From: Saksenaea vasiformis B4078
Taxonomy: Eukaryota > Mucoromycota > Mucoromycetes > Mucorales > Saksenaeaceae
DNA: 64,000 nt
Assembly (NCBI GenBank): GCA_000697055.1
Contig: JNDT01002300.1
Coordinates: 1 to 64,000 of the forward strand
Direction of reading: 5' to 3'
The position numbers were made by a program, and so were the translations under genes. The notes below the pieces were generated by a model. That model was not told the origin of the DNA and did not search any database. It worked only from the letters and a program-made list of their open reading frames with translations. Below, piece after piece: positions 45,141-56,250 of this stretch; positions within the stretch are counted from its first letter, which is position 1, and every line of letters starts with the position of its first letter.

Positions 45141-45703
45141 TTGAAGAAATAAATAATAATAAAAAATCCAAGACGTAGGTTATTTAGGGCATAGTTGGGG
45201 TAGATATACGATCTGTTAAAAGAAACAGGCCACTTTTCAAAGACATTCCCGCTGTGTCATTTGATTGGCGCAGAATGCGTCACCTCATCTTTTTCAACTT
45301 CCTCAAGCAAGAACGCGGACCAAAGAATTGAAACCTCACGCCACTCGGCCAATAAACAATAAAAACCAAGTAATTAACCATACTCATCTCTTTCCTTACA
45401 TGTGAAAAGTTTCCAATATCTTCCACTTTACTTCCCACACCTAAGCTTGACATGCTTCCAGTTTTGCTCTGGTGGAGAATTAAAGTTGATTTGTCAATAA
45501 TAAATTGTAAATTGCATCAATAGGGTTTTCGGGAACGTAAGGAAGAATAAGAGCGAACTTTAACTCTGAAAATGACAAAGGCGCTTCGGCAACCGGAACC
45601 AACAAGCAGCTAAGAATTGAGAAGTGGCGTTTCGGCAAAATAATTACCGTAATACAAAATAGCAATCGTCCGATCATCCCATTCCAAGGAATTTCATTCT
45701 AAG
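45141..45703. promoter_or_regulatory. putative SREBP promoter region
   Basis: Directly upstream of the SREBP start. CCAAT-like boxes are present (TTGATTGGCG near 45262, GGCCAATAAA near 45346). No further gene. Confidence 0.35.
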
Positions 45704-46270
45704 TTACACCAATGCCGAATGGATGGACAAAAAGGGACCAACTTCCCTTTGATGACATGATCCTCTGGCATTCCCCCTTCTTCTCAACTTTGTGTTCCTT
45801 CTATATAGTTCATGACTAAACTTGGGAAGGAATTGATGTTTTTTTTTTTTTTTTGCTGCGGATCGGTGGGGAGCATCTGCTGTTCTCAGGTACGATATAA
45901 ATCTGGAAAGTACCACCGTGTTAATATGACAAGAAATGTGGGTATGGAAAGTGGGATCATGGCGGTGCAATAAAATTTGGTTTGACAGCCTATCTTCCCA
46001 TGCATGGATGATTTCTAAATCGATGTGAATCTCAAACAAAATCTCTGTATTCGCTTCCAGAATATACTTCTTCGCACGGTTACAAAAATAGCCCCATGGA
46101 TAAACGTAAAATGGATTATCAATTGAGAACGTCATCCTTATCCGACGCCAAACCTTATTACAATTTTTTTCTGGAATGCTCGGTCTCTTCCTATACTCAC
46201 GGATTTTTTTTACAGGTGACGCTGACCTAAACAATCTAAAATTTGCCATGTATGAAAGATTTGGTACCAC
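45704..46270 (-). CDS. unrecognised ORF, low support
   Basis: 188 codons on the minus strand with protein-like composition in the middle (SIDNPFYVYPWGYFC, EANTEILFEIHIDLEIIHAW) and a Lys run from an A-tract near 45850. The N-terminal 40 and C-terminal 50 codons look non-coding. It may be one exon of an unrecognised gene or a repeat fragment. No family recognised. Confidence 0.2.
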   Translation of the reverse strand: MVPNLSYMANFRLFRSASPVKKIREYRKRPSIPEKNCNKVWRRIRMTFSIDNPFYVYPWGYFCNRAKKYILEANTEILFEIHIDLEIIHAWEDRLSNQILLHRHDPTFHTHISCHINTVVLSRFISYLRTADAPHRSAAKKKKKHQFLPKFSHELYRRNTKLRRRGNARGSCHQREVGPFLSIHSALV

Positions 46271-48364
46271 ATGTTTCTTCTTGACTTCCTCAAGGGTTCA
46301 TCTTTCGATTGGTGCAAAAAGCTAGTGACCAGTTGATCTGTTGCCAACGCATTTGTCATTACTTCTTTTGTATTATACGTTGACAACCCTATTCATTTGC
46401 CTTGGGTTTAAACTACATATGGCTCTTGTGATTAGCATGCAATCAACTCCTCCTTTTCTCATCTTGAACTATCACGGCAGTTTTCCGATCTAAGAGTGTG
46501 GGAAACGCAAGAGATACGCCTTGACAGCGTAAGAAAAGGGTGAAAATCCCATGATATCTTGTTTTGGATAGTTCGTTTATCTTCAACGTCGGTAAAAGGC
46601 TGCAAGCTATTTACCAGTAGCAACTACAGTATAGGATGACAGCAGATGGCCTGTTTATTGACTTCTGCCTATCTCAGATTACGGGCCTTACCATTCTAAC
46701 GATAGTACAGAACCAGATCTTCTATATAGAATAAACAGTATAATGTACCGAACGTTAATTGTACATCAAACGATTCCATTAGGTGTCGCAGCGCGAGGAC
46801 ATGGATCAGTGCTTTAGATATCGAGAAGTAGTCGTCAAGTATTCTCCTTTGTTCCCGTCCATCTGGCTCCATCATACACCATAGGCGCTGCACGTTAGTC
46901 TCGTGCGCAGCTTTGCATCGGCGCTACAGTTCTCGCTTTTCCGTAACTTTTACTTTCCGCAGATAGCGCTTGTGATAAACCGGAAGGTTAAGAACTCATC
47001 AATCAACCATCAACGATCCCGGTCGTTTCCTATATATTGATGACGCTGAATCAAGATGACTTCTAGGTAGATAGGCCGTAGATACCAGCCTTCCAAAGCA
47101 CTTGAATAGCGCCATTTACGCCGATGTCAAGCTTACGACCAGTGTGGCAGAAAAGACTGGGACCGCTCTTGTCACGCGCTCTCGAAGATAGCAAAGTGTA
47201 CTGGCTTACTGTTCATGATAACCATCAATGAAGATGAGGTGCCTAACCCGTGCCCTCGGAATAGCTTCAGAAGTACCTGATGGATATATAGTTTACTGAC
47301 GAGCAGAACGAGACGTTGCATAGCATGAACGTTTGTTTGAACTGTTAGTAAACCATGGCAGTGTGATGTCAATGCAAGTCGGAATATGCATATGCATCTT
47401 ACCTGCCAGCATACAAGGTAGCAAGGGTCCACATGTATTTCGATGTGAAACTTTAAAAAAAAAACTCTGCGTAACAGAAACGCTCAGTGCTTACAGTGGA
47501 AAACACCGATAAGAACCCACCAGGTCTGTAGCTGTTCCGCACTCAATGCTAAAACGAGGCTTCAAAAAGAAAGGACAGCATAACAAAGTCCCTGCTGAAC
47601 ATGAAGCACGTGCACTTTTTTTTTAATTATCCTGCTTATGTTGTCTGGACGAATTGGCAAAATGGCTTACTGTTCGAGGTTGGCATGAATCAAAAGATGT
47701 CATCAACCTTTTATGGAATGATCTTGTGTTCCAACCAACTTGTATCGTTGATAACGTTTGTAGCCATCTCCTCTGGAAAGTTCGAGGAGCAAAGACTACA
47801 ACCAGTCATGTGCCATCTACTCTCTTTTGAAAACTTCCGAGTAGCACAGCCATTCTATTTAAAAAAAGATGAGTTAACTTCCTTTGTCATTATTTGTCGT
47901 TCAAATCAATCAGTAGATTCCATTTCTAATTTCAGCAAACAAACAGTCTCTCCAATACAGCGTGTGAGAGTGGTATTCGATTACATATACTACATGAAGA
48001 TCAGAAATCGGATGGTACGTTTTGGTGGATGGTGTAACACCAAAAGGGATCTGAGTATGTGGGGCGTGAAAATGAAAAAAAAAATCGTTTATTTCCGTGC
48101 TATGCCAAGCATAGCTATTATGATAGTAAAAAGAGTATCATTTGCCTGTTTGATGAAATGTTCATCGTTTAGGTTTACCTATCAGGTTTCATATGAAGGT
48201 GCTTTGTCTTTCAAGAGGTCTATACCCAATACCCAATAGAGTACACACGCTATCGATGGCTATAAGATAAGGAATAACCCGAATCGGAGAATTATATACA
48301 CGTTAGCCGACTCTACAGCATTAACTGAGGATATATCGTAAACGTTTTTCAGTCCGTTTTCTCT

Positions 48365-48401
<37 letters not shown>

Positions 48402-48477
48402 CGAAGGGCATATAAGGATAAGAAGCATAATATTATACTATCCAGAAACCGTAAAAAAAAAAGGTTTGTATTTCGAA
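46271..48477. other. long intergenic region, no recognisable gene
   Basis: About 2.2 kb with only short ORFs, except a 212-codon plus frame at 47601-48239 that has no recognisable domain and starts from an ATG after a 5' A/T-rich stretch. A 32-nt T tract lies at 48368-48399, just beyond the 3' end of the minus-strand PPxY gene. Confidence 0.4.
47601..48239 (+). CDS. 212-codon ORF of unknown nature, low support
   Basis: Long for chance in this AT-rich sequence. It begins MKHVHFFFNYPAYVVWTNW and has repeated hydrophobic stretches (MILCSNQLVSLITFVAISSG) but no recognised domain, no signal peptide and no introns. It might be a decayed repeat or orphan gene. Confidence 0.2.
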   Translation: MKHVHFFFNYPAYVVWTNWQNGLLFEVGMNQKMSSTFYGMILCSNQLVSLITFVAISSGKFEEQRLQPVMCHLLSFENFRVAQPFYLKKDELTSFVIICRSNQSVDSISNFSKQTVSPIQRVRVVFDYIYYMKIRNRMVRFGGWCNTKRDLSMWGVKMKKKIVYFRAMPSIAIMIVKRVSFACLMKCSSFRFTYQVSYEGALSFKRSIPNTQ

Positions 48478-48972
48478 TCATGTGTAAGGAGGAGGAGATT
48501 GGGTAGGTCGATTATGTCTTTCTGTGCCAGCATCTGTTGCGGCAAGAGGAGCCGAATTATCTACAAGTGTTTCTGCACTTGTACGGTAAGCAAGTTGAGG
48601 TGCATATTGTTGTTTGGTAGGACTAGTCGGCAACCCTTTGGCTTGATCGTGGGTGTACACAGGCGGGGGTGTCTGGCAGGTACTAGCGGTGGACCACGTG
48701 CGTTCAAGTTTCTTTTCTGTACTTGCACGACGTCTTTGTCTTCTACGGATCAAGAACAAGACCACCGCTCCAATAAGGGCAAGTGCACCTAATGTACCGA
48801 GAAGTGGGCCTAACCAGGTTAACGAAGATCTGTAATACCGGCCATAGCCGTGGTGTCTGTGTCCCCTATGCCAAGGACGTTGATCTGGTCCTAACGTAGA
48901 AGTGACTATTGGCGTATTTGGCGGAACAGACGCAGATGTTATGTTCAAGGTATTATTAAAAGGTTGCGACAT
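48478..48972 (-). CDS. small single-pass membrane protein with PPxY motifs
   Basis: Single exon, 164 aa. Residues about 1-50 are polar, with N-glycosylation-type sites (NNTLNITS), and probably lumenal or extracellular. One membrane span follows, about 52-75 (LGPLLGTLGALALIGAVVLF), then a stop-transfer RRRQRRR. The cytosolic tail of about 85 residues carries PPVY (TPPPVYTH) and ends PPPYT, both PPxY motifs for WW-domain ubiquitin ligases. This architecture (one TM, basic stop, PPxY tail) is that of Rsp5-adaptor or cargo-like proteins and of many fungal plasma-membrane sensors. No orthologue is recognised; the adaptor role is inference. Confidence 0.7.
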   Translation of the reverse strand: MSQPFNNTLNITSASVPPNTPIVTSTLGPDQRPWHRGHRHHGYGRYYRSSLTWLGPLLGTLGALALIGAVVLFLIRRRQRRRASTEKKLERTWSTASTCQTPPPVYTHDQAKGLPTSPTKQQYAPQLAYRTSAETLVDNSAPLAATDAGTERHNRPTQSPPPYT

Positions 48973-50338
48973 TTGATTAAGAAAGAAAGATCAAAGACTC
49001 CATATAAAAAATAGGGATTTACTTTCTATGCGAAAAAAAAAAAAATTTCAGCGCGCAGTTGCAAACAGTTACATTATGAAAAAAGTTGAATCCTGACCAT
49101 CTATTGTTTCATGATCAATACAAACAAATGACAAGAATAATTAAAAAAAAGTCGAAGCGGGTAGTGAACTGGTTAATTTTCTAAAATAGTGACTATCAGC
49201 CGGTTGTATGCGCTTTATACTTATAGACATGTACAAATGAATCACCATTTCTTTAGTTATATTGCACATTTGTCCACTCACTGAAACCTATAACATTACT
49301 CTGTCAAGTGTGCGGACAGCAAATTGTGCTAAGATAATTCCCAGAATCGTGATGCGCATAAACCGTCTTGACAACTCCCAACACAATAGCCTGCATGCTT
49401 CGTCCCCCCCCCACTCTATCCAGAGGTAAAGTAGAGGATAAAACTGGTGAGAAGAAGGGGTACATGTATAAATCTAGATCTAGAAAGATTTCGTGTGGAA
49501 GGGTCTCGTGACAAATAACATCATTTCCTTGGCTATGGCCATCCAATGGACCGATCGTCCGTAACACGGGACAAAACAAGGTAAAGCATCAAGTAAACTC
49601 CCGCCATGATTCGACATCCACATTTTCTATAGCACTGCTCGATGATACAAAGCATATTTGCTAGGAGATATAGAAATGGAAGTTAAAACGGGACGCATGA
49701 TAAAGAGATACCATTGCAAAAATACAGGTTAGGCAGAGATATAGATAAGACAGGCATTGTAAGAAGGCACACTTCGATAAGACATATTGCAAGGGGGCAG
49801 GGCCTGTTTTAAGAATGAGACATCACATGAAGAACCACAATGAGGTGGTTGTGAGATGGATACAGCACGATTCAATTTCGGAACTTCAAGGCACGGTTTT
49901 TCCTTTTCGAAGGCAACGCGTCTGATTGGTCCATTCAAGTGACTGTTATTACATCACAATTTTTTTTTTTTTTCCTTTTGACCGTTTTCCCAGATGGAAA
50001 AAAAAAAGGCGAACTTTGCCTTCGTCACAAAGGTCTACGTCGACTTTCAACATCGTCATCAAAAAGTAATCCAAGTTTCAGCGGCCGTTCGAATCACAGA
50101 CGAAGTACAATACGAAGCACCGAAAGCTGAAGAAAAGCTTTGAATATCCTATTTTTCTATTATCGTGAACAACCTCAAAAGTTAAAGACGTAAAAAAGGA
50201 GCGTGATTCTATTTTTTGGCAATTTTTTCTTTCTTGTATTTTTCCTCTTTCTCTTTTACTTTCACATAACATTTGATACGGTACATTTATTCATTATTTC
50301 TTTATCTCTCTTTTTGGAAACTCCTTTTTTTTTATATT
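48973..50338. other. divergent intergenic region
   Basis: Between the PPxY gene (-) and the bZIP gene (+). Contains C- and T-rich tracts (a C8 tract from 49407, a T-run near 49965). No coding exon recognised. The last 120 bp are a pyrimidine-rich leader for the bZIP gene. Confidence 0.45.
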
Positions 50339-51697
50339 ATGACGGATGCTGGAACTGCTGTTGCCAGTGACACCTCATTCACTACTGCCATCTCGGACCA
50401 GGCCGACCACTTTGTGCAAGAAGAAGAAGAACAAAACAAGTCACTTCAAGAGAGTAAACCCGTGAAGAAAAAACGGCTGGCGTCGGAAGAGCCAGGTGAC
50501 GTGAAAGAAGCAAAGACAAGAAAAATGTCCAGTGATATATCAGTCGATGTAAAGGAAGACCAAGGTACCAAGCCGACGTGTACAAGCATCGATAGCAGAA
50601 TATCAAATCAGACTGATCCGGAACGTAAGGAATCCGATCGCGCTATTTCTCCCGACGATCAGCAACAAGCCGCCGTTGAAGCGGCTGTAGCGGCTGTAGC
50701 TGCAACCCAGGGAGGAGGAGGAAGTACCACCACTACACATCCTACTACTACTGCTACATTGCTTAACATTCCACCTACCAATGGCCCACCACCTACTACT
50801 ACCAATCCTCTATCTTTATTATCGGAACAACAGCACCAACAGCTTTTGCAGACGTATGCCCAGGCAAGTGGCCAAGACCTGGCTAATCTGACAGCGTCTT
50901 CACTGGCCCAAGCCATGGTGTCACCGATCGCTGTACCAGGATTGACTCAAAACCTTCTGCAACATTTGCAAGGTGGAAGTGTCATTACCGCGTTACCAGG
51001 TCCACCCCCTCTCCCACAACCCACTTCAATGCCTCAGGACCATGATACCAGCGTGTCAGAAGACAATCAGGCGGCCAAACGTGGCCCAAGCGTACGGAAT
51101 CTGTCCAATGATGAACGTAGACAACGCCGTCTGTTACGAAATCGAGTCGCTGCGAAAGAATGTCGCAAGAAAAAGAAACAGTATATCCAAGATATGGAAG
51201 GGAAGATTCAAAGACTTGAAAGTGAAAATGCACGACTGAAAAAAGAAGTCGAAGAACTCACAAACAAATTATCGATGGGAGATCTACATAGTACCGAAAG
51301 TTATCGATTAATGAAAGAAGTCGAAGAATTAAATGCCAAACTGGGGATTGCGCATTTACCACCAGGTAGCAATGCGTTAACCACAGCCATCATGGCAGCA
51401 GCACATCAACAACAACAGCAACAACAGCAGCAGCAACAACAACAACAAGCACATCCACAACAACAACAACCACCACCACCACCGCAAGCTTCATCACAAC
51501 AACAACAACAACAACAACAACAACCTCTTCCTCGTCTTCCTCCTCCGCCTCCTCCATCAACACAACCTATTGCCCCTCAGCCGACAGGTATTACCGAACA
51601 TGAAGAAAACCGACCAAAAGACAGCAAGACAAATGATAGGAAACTGTCGGAACTTGATAACCGGTTGCCAGCAAGTCAAGAAGTGAATCCCGAATAA
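50339..51697 (+). CDS. bZIP transcription factor (CREB/ATF-like)
   Basis: Single exon, 452 aa from ATG at 50339; the open frame upstream is only a T-rich leader. The N-terminal half is acidic and then Ala/Thr/Pro/Gln-rich, a likely activation region. The basic region (about 260-283) reads RRLLRNRVAAKECRKKKK, with the N-x2-A-A-x2-C/S-R signature of the CREB/ATF class. It continues into a zipper with heptad leucines in QRLESENARLKKEVEEL. The region after the zipper holds long Gln tracts (CAA/CAG repeats at 51405-51450 and 51495-51525) and Pro runs. It should bind CRE-like sites (TGACGTCA) as a dimer in the nucleus. A stress or nutrient regulator is likely but cannot be specified. Confidence 0.9.
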   Translation: MTDAGTAVASDTSFTTAISDQADHFVQEEEEQNKSLQESKPVKKKRLASEEPGDVKEAKTRKMSSDISVDVKEDQGTKPTCTSIDSRISNQTDPERKESDRAISPDDQQQAAVEAAVAAVAATQGGGGSTTTTHPTTTATLLNIPPTNGPPPTTTNPLSLLSEQQHQQLLQTYAQASGQDLANLTASSLAQAMVSPIAVPGLTQNLLQHLQGGSVITALPGPPPLPQPTSMPQDHDTSVSEDNQAAKRGPSVRNLSNDERRQRRLLRNRVAAKECRKKKKQYIQDMEGKIQRLESENARLKKEVEELTNKLSMGDLHSTESYRLMKEVEELNAKLGIAHLPPGSNALTTAIMAAAHQQQQQQQQQQQQQQAHPQQQQPPPPPQASSQQQQQQQQQPLPRLPPPPPPSTQPIAPQPTGITEHEENRPKDSKTNDRKLSELDNRLPASQEVNPE

Positions 51698-51919
51698 TAA
51701 AATGAACCCATCTTTTGCTATAAATAAACTTTTTTTTTTGTGTACCACAACAATAGGCTTTTCATACCTTTTTTTTTTTGGGCTCTTTACCCGGGCGGAC
51801 ATTTTTAGAATATAAAGAGCCATAGCAAATCGCTGATATATCTCTTCTTTTTTTTTTCTTTTCTCTTTCTTTTTTTTTTTTTTAATTTTTTTCATTTTCA
51901 TTCCATCTTTCACAATCTG

Positions 51920-53263
51920 ATGCATAAAGCAAATAAGCTTGTTTGGGGAGCAACATTTGCAACTTTATTGTTGCTGATTATCTACATCACTCATATCCAA
52001 GTAACACCACGGTTGCTGAGCCAGTTTGGAACACATGGATTCTCGTCAAAGAAAAACCTTCGACCACAAGAACCGGTGTGGATGGAAGAAAAATACCTTA
52101 CCTATTTGCCACATTCTGGACTGCACAATCAACGGATTGCATTAGTCAATGCCATGGTTCTTGCCAAAGCACTCAACCGTACACTTATTATGCCAGAACT
52201 CAATATTGGAAAAGCCAACTACTGGCTTCCATCCGATCGACTTGCCGACAGATTTGACCGTTGTGTGGATAAAGAACGACAAGCTGCCAATGGTCTTCCC
52301 AGTGGTTGCCGAGACTACCGTCGTTATCTTGCCGTCGATGTGGAAACCATGTTTGATCTGACCCCCGCCTACCATACAGGCATCCGTTTGTTGCAACGTT
52401 CCGACATGAAACGCGATTACTTCAGCCGCGTCTGGGCCGTACCAGATGATCATGTGTTTTATGTCGATGACTTGACACGCTTCTCTTATCGGATCTACGA
52501 CAGCCGACAAAACACCATGAAACTACTGAATTTCCAGGAACGTATTGATCTGGAAGACTTGCAAGACCGACCTGAGCCGTTCCTTATGTTTGGCTCTTTG
52601 TTCGGTTCTCACCGCATTGCTCTTGAACGGCCAGAACTAAAATGGCTGTGGGAATATCTTTTTCGGGAGATGGGCATGTCTTATCCCGTTGTCACAGAAC
52701 AAGCATTACGCGTGGTCGGAAGACTCGGTGGCGCAGACAACTTTGTCAGTGTCCATCTGCGCCAGGGTGACGGCGTGTTCAAGGCAACGATGGCTCAGAC
52801 AATGGCTGTGGTCCGTGGCAACTTAACACTGACAAACACAGCCACATCTACTGAAGAAGAAGAGGCTGATCAGAAGATGATCGAAGAACTTGATCTGCTG
52901 CGCAGAGAAAATAATTTGGAACAACTGCTAAACAGGTGTCAGATGGTCAAGTCCAGCAAAAATCCGCGTTTACATCTGATCTTCATGGCAACGGACGCAC
53001 GTCAGCCCCGTCTGACACTCCAACATCTTTTTGAAGAATTCGTCTGTCTTTTTTCCCTCGATGATTTCCAGGAAGTGATCGAAGCAACACTGGCAGCACC
53101 GCCAGCAACAAACGACACAACCCGCTTTGGACCCCTCTTACTACCTCTGATCGATGCAGAAATCGCATCCCACGCCTCTCTCTTTGTCGGAACACCAAAG
53201 AGCACTTTCTCAAAATACATTCAATACCGCAACAATCGACTGCATAGCTATTACGAGCAGTGA
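51920..53263 (+). CDS. type II membrane protein, O-fucosyltransferase-like
   Basis: Single exon, 447 aa. Residues about 7-24 (VWGATFATLLLLIIYITHI) form a signal anchor. The lumenal domain begins YLTYLPHSGLHNQRIALVNA, then LAKALNRTLIMPEL, the nucleotide-sugar-binding opening of GDP-fucose protein O-fucosyltransferase-like proteins (GT65/GT68 superfamily). Near the middle, FVSVHLRQGDG matches the HxRxGD-type motif expected to contact GDP-fucose. The C-terminal FVGTPKSTFSKYIQYRN resembles the region that ends the second Rossmann fold. Predicted Golgi or ER enzyme adding fucose or a related sugar; the acceptor is unknown. Only 222 bp separate it from the bZIP stop, with T-rich DNA between. Confidence 0.82.
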   Translation: MHKANKLVWGATFATLLLLIIYITHIQVTPRLLSQFGTHGFSSKKNLRPQEPVWMEEKYLTYLPHSGLHNQRIALVNAMVLAKALNRTLIMPELNIGKANYWLPSDRLADRFDRCVDKERQAANGLPSGCRDYRRYLAVDVETMFDLTPAYHTGIRLLQRSDMKRDYFSRVWAVPDDHVFYVDDLTRFSYRIYDSRQNTMKLLNFQERIDLEDLQDRPEPFLMFGSLFGSHRIALERPELKWLWEYLFREMGMSYPVVTEQALRVVGRLGGADNFVSVHLRQGDGVFKATMAQTMAVVRGNLTLTNTATSTEEEEADQKMIEELDLLRRENNLEQLLNRCQMVKSSKNPRLHLIFMATDARQPRLTLQHLFEEFVCLFSLDDFQEVIEATLAAPPATNDTTRFGPLLLPLIDAEIASHASLFVGTPKSTFSKYIQYRNNRLHSYYEQ

Positions 53264-54549
53264 AAAAAAAAAAAAAGAAAAAATTTCAGTCATCCGACCC
53301 TTTTACCCCCCCCAACCAAACCAACCGACATTTTTATTTTTTGTACTTATTTCCTTTTCATTCATGTTGTTATTTTTAACCCTGTATACACATTCCGCCC
53401 CCACACACCCCGCAGCCGAAGAAAGAACGAAAGAAAGAAAGAAAACGCCTGCGAGATCACATAACTAGAAATGTTTTTTTTTTACACATATCACATTGCA
53501 CATAATTAAAAAAAGAAAAAAAGAGCATCATCATTTCCTTATATTATCATTGTTTTGATTTGTCTCACAAGCTTGATAATGTGAAGTGATATTAGCCTAT
53601 CTATCTGAAACCCTGGAGGCTTGGTAACTTTTTTTTTTGTGGAACTACCGAATTTCCAACATCGCCAGGTATAACTGTGTAGTAGTTCCGAGAAATCTTC
53701 AATCTACCTGTCATGGGTAAATCGGCAAAAGATAAAAATAAGATCCTCCTCTTTTTTTTTTCTTGCGGAACCGGAAGCATAGGGAATTTGGTGTTTGCCT
53801 TTAAATAATCCTGCTTACCACTCGTAAGAAACATATTTGGATAATCCTAGGCGACATCGGCGAATGCGATACAATTTCTTAGCCACATTGACGACGCGTG
53901 TGTGTAACCGTGTTTATTTTCATGCCCCGCAATCACACAAAAGCCCAAAAGAAACAGTGGTAATTCTTCTACAAACAAACAAATAGAATGTTGCAATGGA
54001 TAGTATCATTATCAATACACGTCTTTTGGGTGTTCAAAAACCAATTCGCCTGTTTTCTAGCGAGAGTCGGTTCCGGGTAGAGCGCGGTACCTAAACCATG
54101 GACCACACCAAATGTTGAGTTCTCCGAAAGGACGGTGCTTGAAAATGCCATCGTTCTTTATTTTTTATGATGCAGTAGACCACCTCTCTCTTGTACAAAG
54201 GAAGAAGAAGCGCGAATAACGCCGAGGAACGGCACATTTCCTAGGTTTTACTTTATGCTCCTAAGTGATTCCACATCGTTTACCGAACCATTCTCGCTGT
54301 ACCGAAGACGCGGATTGAAGGATGACACCTCGGGATGCGCGTTCCTCACTCTCCGAAATAGATTGATCCGCAAAAATAGCCCCCCCAGAGATGCTCCTGA
54401 ATAAATTCACTACTGCTCTACAAGCTTTTCGATGTTGAATAAGAAATAGATGGGGCGGAATGTCTTTATTTTTCTTTGTTGATCGACAACAAAGAATTAC
54501 TTTGTCTATATTATATTTATTTGATGAGAAATGCATGAGCCGGGACCAT
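53264..54549. other. intergenic, A/T-rich with GAAA tract
   Basis: Contains a GAAA-type simple repeat (53420-53445) and A/T homopolymers, mostly 3' flank of the flanking genes. A 60-codon minus ORF at 53969-54151 (MAFSSTVLSENSTFGVV) is too short to support. Confidence 0.4.
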
Positions 54550-55140
54550 TTAGTACGAATAGATAACGTCATCCTCTGAAGACTAATGCAAGAAAAAAAA
54601 GTTAGTCCACGTGAACAACCGTTTTGATCAAACCTTACATCTTCATCGTAGTACCTATACAGATTGAGTAAAAAAAAAAAAAGGAAAGCAGTAAAAAAGG
54701 GGTTCACTTACGATTCACCTAAGAGACTTTGTAAATCGCGTACTTGGTTTTTTAGGTCATTTTTTATTGAGACCAGGTGTCGAATATGTTCCACCGCTAC
54801 AGGATTTCTCTTCTTAGTCAGATCATCCATATACGTTTCTTTGAAGTTACATACATTTTTGTAAAATCACAGCTTCACTTCGGTTGCCATGGGTTAGGGA
54901 GGGGACAATGTCAATGAGTTGATCAAATCCAAGACGTATATTTTGCCGCCTTTTTTGTTCCGAGGCAATATGGTTGGCTTTTTTTTCTGCTTCTGTCAAA
55001 AGTTCATGAGGTGCTTTACGTCGTCGTTCACGCGTTTTGGACTTTGAGCGTGTCGGTGCATCCTCTCGTTTTCGCAGAGCATTTTTTTCGTCTTCTTGCG
55101 ATAATGTATGAAGTTGTTCAGGAAGAGGATAGGGATTCAT
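54550..55140 (-). CDS. small bHLH transcription factor, INO4/MLX-like
   Basis: Four minus-strand exons: 55140-54855, 54796-54712, 54654-54639 (16 nt) and 54582-54550; 139 aa, phases consistent. The bHLH spans about residues 53-115: NHIASEQKRRQNIRLGFDQL with the H-x3-E-x3-R DNA-contact triad (His57, Glu61, Arg65), then loop THGNRSEA and helix 2 AVILQKSVEHIRHLVSIKN with a short zipper (LKNQVRDLQSLL). Resembles yeast Ino4 and animal MLX, which work as heterodimers. The acidic tail ESYYDEDSSEDDVIYSY depends on the 16-nt exon; without it the frame would stop at a TAA inside the donor. A basic NLS-like RSKSKTRERRRKAP precedes the domain. Confidence 0.8.
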
Positions 55141-55283
55141 AAGGAGAAGAAAGGGTAAAAAAAGAACAAGAAAAAAAAAACGAAGGATGATCTTTATTAT
55201 TTCAAATATAATAAAAAAGAGAAAAGGACCGTGCGACATAGGTTACGCTGACATGTGAAAGTGAAAGACCGTTTCTTTTCTTT

Positions 55284-55946
55284 TCACATGTGGACAATCG
55301 ACTGTGCAAACTCTTTTCCTGCGCGTTCAAACGCACCATCATCCTCACGTTGTACCCAAACAGGTTGATGAGAAAAACCGTGGGTGCTTAGACGCTCCAG
55401 TAACCTAATGCGGAGGAAGGAAAAATGAGCATGAACAGTGTTATTTTTTTCTGGTTTGTTCATTACCTGTGGTCAATGCGGTGGTCGCTATTAATTGGAC
55501 CATCAAAGGTTGAATGACCTGCCATGACGACACCATATTTCTTTTCTTTCAATTCATCTGGTATTGCTGTATTGCCAAAATAATGTTTTTCAAAAACAGA
55601 GAGTGCTCCTCTATCGAAGAAAGAAAAAAGATGATGAGAATTCCTTCACACAAGACAACCAGCTGTTCGTACGTTGTAGAGAAAATATAGGCGTCTGCAT
55701 CCATGGGTGGCTTTTCATCGTGGACATTGGCATCTTTTTTTTTGTTTTTTTTTTTGGTACAGATAAGATGAATGTTAAGAGATAAGATTTTTTTTGGGAA
55801 CCATTGTTTTATTTACTCTCAGGCGCATGAGCTAATGACTTGATCTCCACGTTACACAGTCCATTTTCTCGGATACCCTTTGCCAGCGCTTGAGCATGAC
55901 GTTCAGATACAGGTGAGCTATCAGTGAAAATATCAATACGAGGCAT
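55284..55946 (-). CDS. flavodoxin-like small protein of unknown role
   Basis: Four minus-strand exons: 55946-55817, 55733-55652, 55610-55467, 55404-55284; 158 aa, total in phase. The N-terminus MPRIDIFTDSSPVSERHAQA suggests a beta strand plus phosphate-binding loop. DADAYIFSTTYEQL and KYGVVMAGHSTFDG sit where flavodoxin-fold proteins have their second and third nucleotide-contact loops. The end RLLERLSTHGFSHQPVWVQ and FERAGKEFAQSIV is helical. Whether it binds FMN cannot be told; the fold assignment is inference and no named family is recognised. The exon 2/3 junction (donor GTGTGA) is the weakest. Only 143 bp from the bHLH start, same strand. Confidence 0.6.
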
Positions 55947-56250
55947 TTTTCTTAAAGAAGAAGAGTGGAAAGAGAAACAAGCAAAAAAAAAAAAACTTCG
56001 CTCGTCCCCCAAAAAGCATAGTGAAACCAATCTGCATTGGTGTCAGTTGGACTGAATTGAATTGAATCGTAAGTGAATGGTTCAAGACTGCGTTTGAAAT
56101 CTAAGCGGAGTAAGTGACGGCGTTTTTAGACCACATGGTGTCAATTATGTCGCGTGTTCTCATGTTCTGCCCCCTTCCCTTTCCCACTACATCTCTTTTT
56201 TTTTCTTTTCTGATAGAGAAAGAAAAAAGAAAGATTAAGAAGGAAAGTTG
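55947..56250. promoter_or_regulatory. divergent promoter between the flavodoxin-like gene and SSD1-like gene
   Basis: 304 bp between two divergent start codons, with A-runs near 55985 and T/C tracts near 56190. No specific site can be named. Confidence 0.35.
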
